This document shows positions 27,416 through 35,160 of a stretch of DNA of 64,000 nucleotides, one piece after another. The DNA lies in assembly GCF_029946145.1 (NCBI RefSeq), contig NZ_JAQSDY010000025.1, positions 62,001-126,000 on the forward strand, given 5' to 3'. The DNA comes from Brevundimonas sp. Its GTDB lineage: Bacteria > Pseudomonadota > Alphaproteobacteria > Caulobacterales > Caulobacteraceae. Position 1 is the stretch's first letter. The number at the start of each line of letters is the position of its first letter. The position numbers and the translations under genes are program-made. The notes beneath the pieces were generated by a model. The model made no database searches. It was given only the letters and a program-made list of their open reading frames with translations, and was not told the origin of the DNA.

Positions 27416-27925
27416 ATGCTCGCCATCGTGTTCGCCGTCATGCTGCAACAGGCCGCCCCGATGCCCGCGACGGGCCAGGTCGTGTGGGAGGCCCCGCCGC
27501 CGCCGCCGCCCGCCGCGCCGGTCGAGATTCCCGCCATCCCCGACAGCGCCCGAGCCGATCCCTATGGCTATGAACGGGCCGAATGCAGCCCGCTGATCCG
27601 CAAGGCCGCGGAGTCGATGGAAGCTTGCCAGGCCCGGGTGCGGACCGCGTTGGCGGCCAATCTGGGGGCCGACCTTCCGCCCGGCCTGGCCCCCGCGGGC
27701 GCGCCCGACGAGTGCCGGCTGGCGGCGGCGGGCGATCGCTACGCCCTGCAGTGCGGCGCGCCGGATCGGCCTGTCCGCGCCGCCGTCACGCCGCAGGAAC
27801 AGACGTGCGAATCCCGCCCGCGGGCCCGGCCGCAGGGCGGCGTGGCCTGGACCGAGGAATGCCGGCCCGCCGACGGCCGGGCGCCGACGCAGGAAGGCCT
27901 CAGGATCAAGCTGGGCGGCGATTGA
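27416..27925 (+). CDS. Secreted Cys-rich protein of unknown function
   Basis: A 169-residue exported protein: hydrophobic start MLAIVFAVMLQQAAP, a poly-proline patch (APPPPPPAAP), then a mature part with six cysteines (AECSPL, EACQAR, DECRLA, LQCGAP, QTCESR, EECRPA) that could make three disulfides. GGAGG lies a few bases before the ATG region. No family is recognised. A bidirectional hairpin separates it from the convergent csbD gene. Confidence 0.6.
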   Translation: MLAIVFAVMLQQAAPMPATGQVVWEAPPPPPPAAPVEIPAIPDSARADPYGYERAECSPLIRKAAESMEACQARVRTALAANLGADLPPGLAPAGAPDECRLAAAGDRYALQCGAPDRPVRAAVTPQEQTCESRPRARPQGGVAWTEECRPADGRAPTQEGLRIKLGGD

Positions 27926-27940
27926 CAACCAGACAAGCAA

Positions 27941-27965
27941 ACGCCGCCCGCAATGCGGGCGGCGT
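27941..27965. terminator. Convergent hairpin terminator
   Basis: Perfect 11-bp stem ACGCCGCCCGC / GCGGGCGGCGT with AAT loop, between two convergent genes (stops at 27925 and 27989). T tracts on either side are modest (GTTGTC on plus, GTTTGCTTG on minus), so it probably serves both directions. Confidence 0.7.
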
Positions 27966-27988
27966 CGTTGTCATCGGGCGCGCGAAGT

Positions 27989-28168
27989 CTACTTGTCGCC
28001 GCGGAGGGTGTCCTTCAGACCGCCGACGGCGTTCTGAACCTTGCCCTCGACCTGGTCGGCGCGGCCTTCGGCTTTCAGTTTTTCGTCGCCGGTGACCTTG
28101 CCGGCGGCTTCCTTGACCTTGCCGCCCATGTTCTTGGCGGCGCCTTCGATGCGATCGTGATCAGCCAT
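27989..28168 (-). CDS. CsbD family stress protein
   Basis: A 59-residue CsbD-like protein, MADHDRIEGAAKNMGGKVKE and so on, with three repeats of the G-K-V-x-E/G type (GKVKEAAGKV, GRADQVEGKV, GGLKDTL). The family is general-stress induced, acidic/lysine-rich and of unknown biochemical role. AGGAG lies 8 bases before the ATG. An EcfG-like promoter (28204-28229) lies upstream, consistent with control by the alphaproteobacterial general stress response. Confidence 0.9.
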   Translation of the reverse strand: MADHDRIEGAAKNMGGKVKEAAGKVTGDEKLKAEGRADQVEGKVQNAVGGLKDTLRGDK

Positions 28169-28203
28169 GGGTGTCTCTCCTGACAGGGCGCGGCCGAACT
28201 GGC

Positions 28204-28229
28204 GACGCTTCGTTGGAAAGAGCGGTTCC
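28204..28229 (-). promoter_or_regulatory. EcfG-type general stress promoter of csbD
   Basis: On the minus strand GGAAC, 17 bases, then CGTC, close to the sigma EcfG consensus GGAAC-N16/17-CGTT. It lies 36 bases before the csbD ATG. The single -10 mismatch makes this a good but unproven match. Confidence 0.6.
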
Positions 28230-28252
28230 GGGTCCGGGCCGTTCCGTATGGC

Positions 28253-28708
28253 TCAGCTGCCATGACGCCGCAGCCACACCGTCACGGCCCAGGCATGGGC
28301 GTCGTGGCGCAGTTGGGCCGCGGCCGTGTGCGGATGCAGCCAGACCAGTTCGTGATCGGCCTCGACCTTGACGGCGGGATCGAGCGACAGTTGTTCCGCG
28401 ATCCAGAAGCCGCCGTGGTTGTTGATCGGCGATCCGTCGGACTTGAGGAAATACTGCGAGGCCTCGGCCACGCGAACCAGGGGCCGGACGGACATCCCCG
28501 TCTCCTCGATGAACTCGCGGATCAGGGCCTGCTCCTCGGTTTCGTCACCGTCGACGGCGCCGCCGGGCAGGTCGAAATAGCTGCCCTGGCCACGATCGAC
28601 GCGGACGCAGGCCAGTTTCGCGTCATGGAACACCAGGCCGAACGCCGTGGGGCGCCAGCGGTAGTCGAGGCCGGGTTCGGCGGTTCCGAACTGAAGGTGG
28701 GCGGCCAT
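28253..28708 (-). CDS. NUDIX hydrolase
   Basis: A 151-residue NUDIX pyrophosphohydrolase. The Nudix box GGAVDGDETEEQALIREFIEETGM matches G-x5-E-x7-R-E-U-x-E-E-x-G-U. It hydrolyses nucleoside diphosphates linked to another moiety; the substrate cannot be predicted. The ATG is two bases after the stop of the REC-kinase gene, so it is the last gene of the signalling operon. Confidence 0.9.
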   Translation of the reverse strand: MAAHLQFGTAEPGLDYRWRPTAFGLVFHDAKLACVRVDRGQGSYFDLPGGAVDGDETEEQALIREFIEETGMSVRPLVRVAEASQYFLKSDGSPINNHGGFWIAEQLSLDPAVKVEADHELVWLHPHTAAAQLRHDAHAWAVTVWLRRHGS

Positions 28709-28710
28709 CG

Positions 28711-29757
28711 TCAGAGGTCGAAAATCAGGCGGGCGCGCACGCCCTTGTGCGCCTTGTCGAACTCGACCGACGACCTCAGGCCCGAGGCCATGGCCGAAAT
28801 GATCTTGCCGCCCAGACCGGTGCCCTTGACCGATCCGTCACCCATGCCGGCTCCGTCGTCCTCGACGGTCAGGATGGCCCGTCCGTTCGGACCCTGGGCG
28901 AGGCTGACGCGAATCTGGCCCGGATGCTCGGGGGCATAGGCGTATTTCACCGCGTTGGTGACAAGTTCGGTGACCACCACACCGAGCGACACGGCCTGGT
29001 CGGTGGAGACGCGCATGGGCGTGGACGTGAGATGGATGGAGCAACCGCCCTCGTTCGGGCACAGGGATTGCGACAACTCGTCGATCAGCCCTTCCAGATA
29101 TTCGTCCATGGCGACCGAAGACATGTCGCCGGACGTGTAGAGCCGGCGGTGGACGTGCGCCACGGCCTCGATCCGGGCCTGGGATTCCTTCAGGGCGGCG
29201 CGGGCGCCCTCGTCGACCAGATGCCGCAGCTGCAGCGACATGAAGCTGGACACCAGTTGCAGGGAATTGCCGACACGGTGGTTGACCTCGCGCAGCATGG
29301 CCTCGGCGCGGTCGCGGGCGAGGCGGACCTGTTCCTGGGCCTCGTCGTTCTCGCGCTGCAGCCGGCGGCGCGACACCGCCTCCTCCAGAGCGTTGCGCAG
29401 CAGCGCCGTGAAGTCCTCGGACACGTCCTTGATGACATAGTCGGCGGCGCCGGCGCGCAGGGCGGCGACAGCGATGCGGCCCTCCTGGGCCCCGGTGACA
29501 TAGACGACGGGCGGCGGGTTCGGGAGGGCGATGATCTCGGGCAGGACGTCCAGACCCTCCCGGCCCGGCATGTAGTGGTCCAGGGCGACAACGTCGAAAT
29601 CGGCGGCGCGGGCGGCGAGAATCTCCAGACCCGAGTCTCCATCGGAGGCGCAGGCGACGGCGAAGCCGTGGCGGCCCAGCTCCTTTTCGACCAGCCGCGA
29701 CAGGCCGCGGTCGTCATCGATATAGAGCAGGCGTATGACCTGTCCTTCGGTCCTCAA
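28711..29757 (-). CDS. Response regulator-histidine kinase hybrid (REC + HisKA_2)
   Basis: A 348-residue cytoplasmic protein. The N-terminal receiver (residues about 8-125) has IDDD, phospho-acceptor Asp in VALDHYMPG and the Lys in DYVIKD. A HisKA_2-type dimerisation domain follows with REVNHRVGNSLQLVSSF (His acceptor), then an HATPase with TELVTNAVKYAY, DDGAGMG and GTGLGGKI. Kinases of this class often feed stress or light signalling in alphaproteobacteria. It starts 8 bases after the single-domain regulator gene. Confidence 0.92.
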   Translation of the reverse strand: MRTEGQVIRLLYIDDDRGLSRLVEKELGRHGFAVACASDGDSGLEILAARAADFDVVALDHYMPGREGLDVLPEIIALPNPPPVVYVTGAQEGRIAVAALRAGAADYVIKDVSEDFTALLRNALEEAVSRRRLQRENDEAQEQVRLARDRAEAMLREVNHRVGNSLQLVSSFMSLQLRHLVDEGARAALKESQARIEAVAHVHRRLYTSGDMSSVAMDEYLEGLIDELSQSLCPNEGGCSIHLTSTPMRVSTDQAVSLGVVVTELVTNAVKYAYAPEHPGQIRVSLAQGPNGRAILTVEDDGAGMGDGSVKGTGLGGKIISAMASGLRSSVEFDKAHKGVRARLIFDL

Positions 29758-29764
29758 TGTGCGC

Positions 29765-30190
29765 TCACTCGATGTCCGGGGCCTGCATGACCGACAGGAA
29801 CAGGCCCAGCTGGCGGATGGCCCCCGCGAAGCTTTCGTAGTCGACCGGCTTGGTGATGTAGACGTTGCAACCCAGGTCGTAGCAGCGCTGGATCTCGGTC
29901 TTGTCGTCGGTGGTGGTCAGGACCACGACCGGGGCGCGGCGCAGGCGTTCGTCCTTCTTGACCCGCTCGAGAATGTCGGTGCCCGACATGTCCGGCAGGT
30001 TCAGGTCCAGCAGGATCAGCATCGGCCCGTTCAGCCGCACCTCCTCGCTGAACAGATACTCCATGGCCGAGCCGCCATCGGCGAAATGGGCGATGTCGTT
30101 GGCGATATTGGCGCGCCGGATGTTCTTTTCGATCAGCTTGGCGTGACCGAGATCGTCCTCGACCATCACGATCTTCACGGCATTGCTCAT
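29765..30190 (-). CDS. Single-domain response regulator (Rcp1-like)
   Basis: A 141-residue receiver-only protein. The acidic pocket is VEDD, the phospho-acceptor Asp is in LLDLNLPDMSGTD, the Thr is in VVLTTTDD and the Lys in YITKPVD. The loop between strands 2 and 3 and the LTTTDD sequence recall cyanobacterial phytochrome response regulator Rcp1. It probably carries phosphate between the two flanking kinases. Its ATG overlaps the stop of the CHASE3 kinase by one base. Confidence 0.93.
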   Translation of the reverse strand: MSNAVKIVMVEDDLGHAKLIEKNIRRANIANDIAHFADGGSAMEYLFSEEVRLNGPMLILLDLNLPDMSGTDILERVKKDERLRRAPVVVLTTTDDKTEIQRCYDLGCNVYITKPVDYESFAGAIRQLGLFLSVMQAPDIE

Positions 30191-31719
30191 CAGTACTCTC
30201 CGGCGTCCGCGAGGACGAGGCGTGTGGGGAATTTCAGTATGAATGTCGAGCCCTTTCCAAGCTCTGACTCTACGGTGATGTCGCCTCCCAGGCGGCGCAC
30301 GCTGTTGCGCACGAAGGCCAGGCCGAGACCTTCGCCCGCCCGGTCCTGCTTACCGGAACGGCGGAACAGTTCGAAGATGCGTTCGTGATCACGGTCGGAA
30401 ATGCCGCGCCCGTTGTCGGCGATACGGTAGACGACCCAGCCGTCGCCGGTCTCCCGGCCCGAGACATGAATGCGGCCCGGCCGGGCCGGGTCGAGGTATT
30501 TCACGGCGTTGTCGATCAGATTGCCCAGCACCTGCTCCATCGACAACCGGTCGCTTTCGACCGAGGGCAGGGGTTCGACGACGATCTGGGCGTCCGAGGT
30601 CTCGGTCTGGTGCCGGACGCTGTCGGCCACGCCCCGGGCCATGGCGGTCATGTCGAGCAGCTCGGGGACCAGGTTGCGGCGCCCTTCGCGCGAGAGCTTG
30701 AGGATGGCGTTGATCAGCCGGTCCATCTTCCCGGTCGAGGCGCGGATGAAGCCGATGGCCTCGGGCAGGTCCTCGCGCACCGCGGTCAGGGCGTCCTGTT
30801 CGACCAGTTTGGGAGCCCGGGTTTCGACCGCCGTCATCTGACGGTCGATGATCCTGCCGGCCTGCTCCAGTTCCGAGGTGAACCCCATGACGTTGACCAG
30901 GGGGGCGCGGAGATCGTGGCTGACGATATAGGCGAAGCGCTGGATCTCGTCGTTGGCGCGGGTCAGTTCGAAGGTGCGATCGCGGACCTTGGTCTCGAGC
31001 CCGGCGTTCATGGCGTCCAGGGCGGCCCGGGCCTGCTGGATGTCGAGCACATAGCGCCGGATCAGCCAGCCGCTGACGCCGGCCAGCGCCAGGATCAGCA
31101 GGGCGGCGACGGCATTGACGAGAACCGTCGCGCCGGCGGCCCACTCGGTCTGGCGGGTGGCGAACTGAAGGCGGGTCTCCTGCACCTCGTCGATCGCGGC
31201 GGTTTCGGCGCGCACCTGGTCCATCAGGCGCTTGCCCGACCCGCTGCGGATGATCTCGACCCCGTCCTCGATACGGCCCATGCGCCCCAGGGCGATGGTG
31301 CGGTCGATGATGTCGAGCCGTTGCTGGGACAGGCCGCGCAGACGCTCGACGCGCGGCGACAGGTCCGGATCACCCGCCGTCAGCCGCGCCAGCTCGTCCA
31401 GACGCTCGGGCAGCCGCGTCAGGCTGTTGGTGTAGGGTTCGAGATAGTTGGGCCGCCCCGTCAGCAGGAAGCCGCGCTGCCCCGTTTCAGCGTCGATTGA
31501 CAGGCTCATGACTTCGAGCGCGGCCAGTCGGATGCGCTGGCCGCGCTCGACGTTGTCGTTGAAGTCGCTTGTCCGCTGCAACATCACGAAGACGCCGACA
31601 TTGACGACCAGCAGCAGGCCGATGGCGCCCGTCAGCAGCGCCACCACGGACCGGCTGAGCGACGGCGTGCGCAGGAAGCGGCCAAGGGCCAGAAGCGTGG
31701 GACGCAGCGCCGGTATCAT
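30190..31719 (-). CDS. Membrane sensor histidine kinase with CHASE3-like domain
   Basis: A 509-residue kinase. Two membrane helices (about residues 22-46 and 197-221) enclose a periplasmic CHASE3-type domain (SIDAETGQRGFLLTGRPNYLEPY). A coiled linker leads to HisKA with H268 in FAYIVSHDLRAPL, then HATPase with NLIDNAVKYLDP, DNGRGI and GLGLAFV. First gene of the cluster kinase, regulator, REC-kinase, NUDIX, all overlapping or within a few bases. The ligand is unknown. Confidence 0.93.
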   Translation of the reverse strand: MIPALRPTLLALGRFLRTPSLSRSVVALLTGAIGLLLVVNVGVFVMLQRTSDFNDNVERGQRIRLAALEVMSLSIDAETGQRGFLLTGRPNYLEPYTNSLTRLPERLDELARLTAGDPDLSPRVERLRGLSQQRLDIIDRTIALGRMGRIEDGVEIIRSGSGKRLMDQVRAETAAIDEVQETRLQFATRQTEWAAGATVLVNAVAALLILALAGVSGWLIRRYVLDIQQARAALDAMNAGLETKVRDRTFELTRANDEIQRFAYIVSHDLRAPLVNVMGFTSELEQAGRIIDRQMTAVETRAPKLVEQDALTAVREDLPEAIGFIRASTGKMDRLINAILKLSREGRRNLVPELLDMTAMARGVADSVRHQTETSDAQIVVEPLPSVESDRLSMEQVLGNLIDNAVKYLDPARPGRIHVSGRETGDGWVVYRIADNGRGISDRDHERIFELFRRSGKQDRAGEGLGLAFVRNSVRRLGGDITVESELGKGSTFILKFPTRLVLADAGEY

Positions 31720-31834
31720 CGGACGCGAGCATTAGCGGCGCGTTCGGCCCTGTCCAGTCGCGTCCCGGGAGAAACCCTGCCCGCTCCGGCGATTTAGGGT
31801 AAAGGTGCGTCCGTCAGGATCGGGGGAGAGTGGC

Positions 31835-32545
31835 ATGGTGTGGTGGTGGTGGATCGTTCCGGCGGTCGTCGGGCTGATCGGGGCCGTCCTGTTGATCAAG
31901 GGCCTGGGCGCCCTGTTCAGGGGGCGCATCTTCAGCGGCTTCCTGGTCGGCGCCGGCGGCGCGGGCTTCATGGCGGCGGCGGTCATCGCCTCGCTGCTGG
32001 CTCTCGACATCCAGACCTATGGCCGGCTGACCTATGAGCGGCCGGTGGCCACGATCCAGACCCGCCAGCTGGGACCGCAGTTTTTCGAGGCGACGGTGAT
32101 CCAGCCCGACCGGGGCGAACACGCGCCGGCGGCGACCAATCTGTATCCCCTGCATGGCGACGAGTGGCGCATCGAGGCCCAGGTGCTGAAGTGGAAACCG
32201 TGGGCCAATGTCCTGGGGCTGGACGCACAGTACCGGCTGGACCGGCTGTCAGGGCGGTACGCCTCGATCGAGCAGGAGATCAACGCCGAACGCAGCGTTC
32301 ATCCGCTGTCGGGCGGCGACACGTCCCTCACCTGGCTGCCGTGGAAGATCAGCACCTGGGACACGGCGCGGCGCTATCGACGGTACGTTGACGCGGTCGA
32401 CACCCTCTACGGCGGCGGCGCCTATATGCCGATGGCCGACGGCGCGAAATACGAGGTCTGGATCACCCAGTCCGGTCTGGTCGCACGCCCCGTGAACGAC
32501 GCGGCGCGCACGGCGTCGTCTGGCGGCTGGACCGAGGTTTCGTAA
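31835..32545 (+). CDS. Membrane-anchored protein of unknown function
   Basis: A 236-residue protein with two N-terminal membrane helices (WWWWIVPAVVGLIGAVLLI and IFSGFLVGAGGAGFMAAAVIASLLAL), then about 175 residues outside, rich in Trp/Tyr (KWKPWANVLGLDAQYRLDRLSGRY, VDTLYGGGAYMPMADG). GGGGGAGAG precedes the ATG. Similar proteins occur in Caulobacterales as conserved hypotheticals. It is divergent from the kinase operon and ends 6 bases before a palindromic repeat. Confidence 0.65.
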   Translation: MVWWWWIVPAVVGLIGAVLLIKGLGALFRGRIFSGFLVGAGGAGFMAAAVIASLLALDIQTYGRLTYERPVATIQTRQLGPQFFEATVIQPDRGEHAPAATNLYPLHGDEWRIEAQVLKWKPWANVLGLDAQYRLDRLSGRYASIEQEINAERSVHPLSGGDTSLTWLPWKISTWDTARRYRRYVDAVDTLYGGGAYMPMADGAKYEVWITQSGLVARPVNDAARTASSGGWTEVS

Positions 32546-32551
32546 TACGCT

Positions 32552-32611
32552 CTCCTCCCCACTTGTGGGGAGGTGGCGCGGCGGCGCAGCCGACGTGACG
32601 GAGGGGGCGAC
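32552..32611. repeat. Left arm of inverted repeat flanking DUF559 gene
   Basis: Hairpin CTCCTCCCCACTTGTGGGGAG followed by GTGGCGCGGCGGCGCAGCCG and ACGTGACGGAGGGGGCGAC. A 46-base core matches the right arm (32974-33037) in inverted orientation with one mismatch. The GGAGGGGG inside this arm (32600-32607) is placed 7 bases before the DUF559 GTG start and must act as its ribosome site. Confidence 0.9.
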
Positions 32612-32614
32612 GCA

Positions 32615-33046
32615 GTGGCTGACGGAAAGAGCTACGAACGCGCCAAAGCTTTCCGCAAGGCGCTGACGCCACCGGAAGCCCGGCTGTGGTTGCACCTGAA
32701 AGAGCGCAAGCTGCGGGCCCTGCGGTTCAGAAAGCAGCATCCGATCGGGCCGAACATTCTCGACTTCTTCTGCGCCGAGGCCGCGCTGGCTGTCGAAGTG
32801 GATGGTTCGGGTCACGAACACCCTGAGCAGGCCGTGCATGACCGGCGGCGGACGGTGTGGCTCAACGCGCGGGGCATTCGCGTTGTTCGGATCGCGGCGC
32901 GTGATGTTCTGGGTGAACTGGAAGGCGTGCTCGGCTTCATCGCCCAGGTTTGCGAGGAACGACTGCCGTCGGAGTCGCCCCCTCCGTCACGGCGGCTGCG
33001 CCGCCGCGCCACCTCCCCATCTGACGATGGGGAGGAGATTGGCTAG
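32615..33046 (+). CDS. DUF559 (Vsr/PD-(D/E)XK-like) nuclease-fold protein
   Basis: A 143-residue protein of the DUF559 family, related in fold to very-short-patch-repair endonucleases. The signature is FRKALTPPEARLWLHLKERK, RFRKQHPIGPNILDFFCAEA, LAVEVDGSGH and RTVWLNARGIRVVRI. Asp of ILDF and Glu/Asp of VEVDG fit the nuclease core. It starts at GTG 32615. The last 24 residues (Pro/Ser/Arg-rich) are encoded by the right repeat arm, and the ribosome site by the left arm. Its TAG shares CTAG with the convergent flhA stop. Function is unknown; see findings. Confidence 0.85.
   Translation: MADGKSYERAKAFRKALTPPEARLWLHLKERKLRALRFRKQHPIGPNILDFFCAEAALAVEVDGSGHEHPEQAVHDRRRTVWLNARGIRVVRIAARDVLGELEGVLGFIAQVCEERLPSESPPPSRRLRRRATSPSDDGEEIG
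32974..33037. repeat. Right arm of inverted repeat flanking DUF559 gene
   Basis: Inverted copy of the left arm: GTCGCCCCCTCCGTCACGGC and onward to CCACCTCCCCATCTGACGAT, GGGGAGGAG. The hairpin loop differs (TCGTCAGA against CTTG on the left). It is translated as the C-terminus of the DUF559 protein and reaches to within 6 bases of the flhA stop. Confidence 0.9.
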
Positions 33047-35160
33047 ACCGTTCCGATCGTCCGCAGCCGCGCCCGCGGGTGAACCTCGTTCTGGCTCATG
33101 ACCACCGTCTGGCCGCGGAAGCGTTCGATGATCGAGCGGACATAGGGGCGGATCTGCGGGCCGGTCAGGAGGACGGCGGTCTCGCCGGCCATGGCGGCGC
33201 GTTCGAACACGTCGCGGACGGCGCGGATGAAGTCCTGGAGCCGTGACGGGGCCATGGCCAGCTGGCGGTCCTCGCCCTGACCGACGAGGGCGTCGGCGAA
33301 GGCGGCCTCCCATTCCGGCGACAGGGTGACGATCGGCAGGGCGCCGTCGTCGCCCTTGTGCTGCCAGCACAGCTGACGGGCCAGGCGGCCGCGGACGTGT
33401 TCGACCAGGGTGGTGACGCTGGAGGTGTGCGGCGCGGCCTCGGCCAGGCCTTCGAGGATGGCGCCCAGATCGCGGATCGAGACCTTTTCGCGCAGCAGGG
33501 TCTGGAGCACGCGCTGAAGCGTGGTCACGGTGACGACCGAGGGGATCAGTTCGTCGACCAGCTTCTTCTCTTCGGTCCCCAGCTCCTTCAGCAGCTTCTG
33601 CACCTCGGCGTAGGAGAGCAGGTCGGCCATGTTCTCCTTGAGGATCTCGGTCAGGTGGGTCGTCAGCACCGTCGAGGGATCGACGATGGTGTAGCCGCGG
33701 AAGGTCGCTTCCTCGCGCAGGCTTTCGTCGATCCAGGTCGCGGGCAGGCCGAAGGCGGGCTCCTTGGTGTGTTCGCCCGGCAGTTCGACCTGACGTCCGG
33801 CGGGGTCCATGGCCATCAGGGAGCCGAGACGGACCTCGCCCTGCCCGGCCTCCATCTCCTTGATGCGGATGGCGTAGCCCTGGGTGCCCAGGCGCATGTT
33901 GTCGAGAATGCGGACCGACGGCATGACGAAGCCGTACTCCTGCGCCAGCGAGCGACGCAGGGCGCGGACCTGATCGGTCAGGCGGCGCCCCTCCAGATCG
34001 TTGATCAGGGACAGCAGGGAATAGCCCAGCTCGATCTTGACCTCGTCGATGGTCAGGGCGGTGCCGATCGGCTCCTCGACCTCTTCGCGGGGCCCCGAGG
34101 CGGTGGCGGCCATCTCGGCCTCGGTGGGCTTGGGCTTCAGCCGTTCGCGGCCCAGTTTCCAGGCCATGAAGCCCGTGCCGAGGGCCAGGGCGGCGAAGGG
34201 CAGCAGGGGCATGCCCGGGATCAGGCCGATCAGGGCCGAGGCGCCGGAGACGACGCCGAGGCTGACGGGGTTTGTGGCCAGCTGGGCGACCAGGGCCTTG
34301 TCGGCCGTGCCCTCGACGCCCGCCTTGGACACCAGGAAGCCGGCGGCGATGGAGATGACGATGGCCGGCACCTGGGTCACCAGACCGTCGCCGATGGTCA
34401 GGGCGACATAGGTGTCGGCCGCCTCGCCGATCGGCAGTCCGTGCTGGATCGTGCCGATCAGGATGCCGCCGATGGCGTTGATGAAGACGATGATCAGGCC
34501 GGCGACGGCGTCGCCGCGGACGAATTTCGAGGCGCCGTCCATGGCCCCGAAGAAGGTCGATTCCTGCTCCAGCTCCTTGCGGCGCAGCTTGGCCTGGTCC
34601 TCGGTGATCAGGCCGGACGACAGATCGGCGTCGATCGCCATCTGCTTGCCCGGCATGGAGTCGAGGGTGAAGCGGGCCGAGACCTCGGCGATCCGGGTCG
34701 AGCCCTTGGTGATGACGACGAAATTCACCACCAGGATAATGGCGAAGATGATGATGCCGATGATGAAGCTGCCGCCCATCATCAGGGCGCCGAACGACTC
34801 GATCACCTGACCGGCCGCGCCGTGGCCTTCGTGGCCATGGGTCAGGACCAGTCGGGTCGAGGCCAGGTTGAGGCCCAGCCGGAACAGGGTGGTGACCAGC
34901 AGCACCGTCGGGAAGATGGCGAAGTCCAGCGGCCGCTTCATCATCACGGCGGTCATCAGGATCAGCACGGACGAAACCAGCGAGATCGCCAGCAGCAGGT
35001 CCAGCAGGAATTTCGGCACCGGCAGGATCAGCAGCAGGATCACGCCGATGACGCCGATGGCCATGGCCACCTCGCCGCGCGCGACCCAGCCCATCATGTC
35101 GCGGCCGGTCGGACGGGCGTAGCCGTCCTTCATCATCACCGAGGCGGGGACGTCGGTCAT
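33043..35160 (-). CDS. flhA: Flagellar biosynthesis protein FlhA
   Basis: Largest export-gate component of the flagellar type III apparatus, 705 residues. Eight membrane helices fill the first 330 residues (VAMAIGVIGVILLLILPVPKFLLDLLLA and the FHIPEP-like FRLGLNLASTRLVL block). A cytoplasmic nonameric domain follows, beginning about residue 360. The ATG overlaps the stop of the beta-lactamase gene (ATGA), so it is translated from the fliF operon message. The stop is shared in a CTAG with the DUF559 gene. Confidence 0.97.
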   Translation of the reverse strand: MTDVPASVMMKDGYARPTGRDMMGWVARGEVAMAIGVIGVILLLILPVPKFLLDLLLAISLVSSVLILMTAVMMKRPLDFAIFPTVLLVTTLFRLGLNLASTRLVLTHGHEGHGAAGQVIESFGALMMGGSFIIGIIIFAIILVVNFVVITKGSTRIAEVSARFTLDSMPGKQMAIDADLSSGLITEDQAKLRRKELEQESTFFGAMDGASKFVRGDAVAGLIIVFINAIGGILIGTIQHGLPIGEAADTYVALTIGDGLVTQVPAIVISIAAGFLVSKAGVEGTADKALVAQLATNPVSLGVVSGASALIGLIPGMPLLPFAALALGTGFMAWKLGRERLKPKPTEAEMAATASGPREEVEEPIGTALTIDEVKIELGYSLLSLINDLEGRRLTDQVRALRRSLAQEYGFVMPSVRILDNMRLGTQGYAIRIKEMEAGQGEVRLGSLMAMDPAGRQVELPGEHTKEPAFGLPATWIDESLREEATFRGYTIVDPSTVLTTHLTEILKENMADLLSYAEVQKLLKELGTEEKKLVDELIPSVVTVTTLQRVLQTLLREKVSIRDLGAILEGLAEAAPHTSSVTTLVEHVRGRLARQLCWQHKGDDGALPIVTLSPEWEAAFADALVGQGEDRQLAMAPSRLQDFIRAVRDVFERAAMAGETAVLLTGPQIRPYVRSIIERFRGQTVVMSQNEVHPRARLRTIGTV

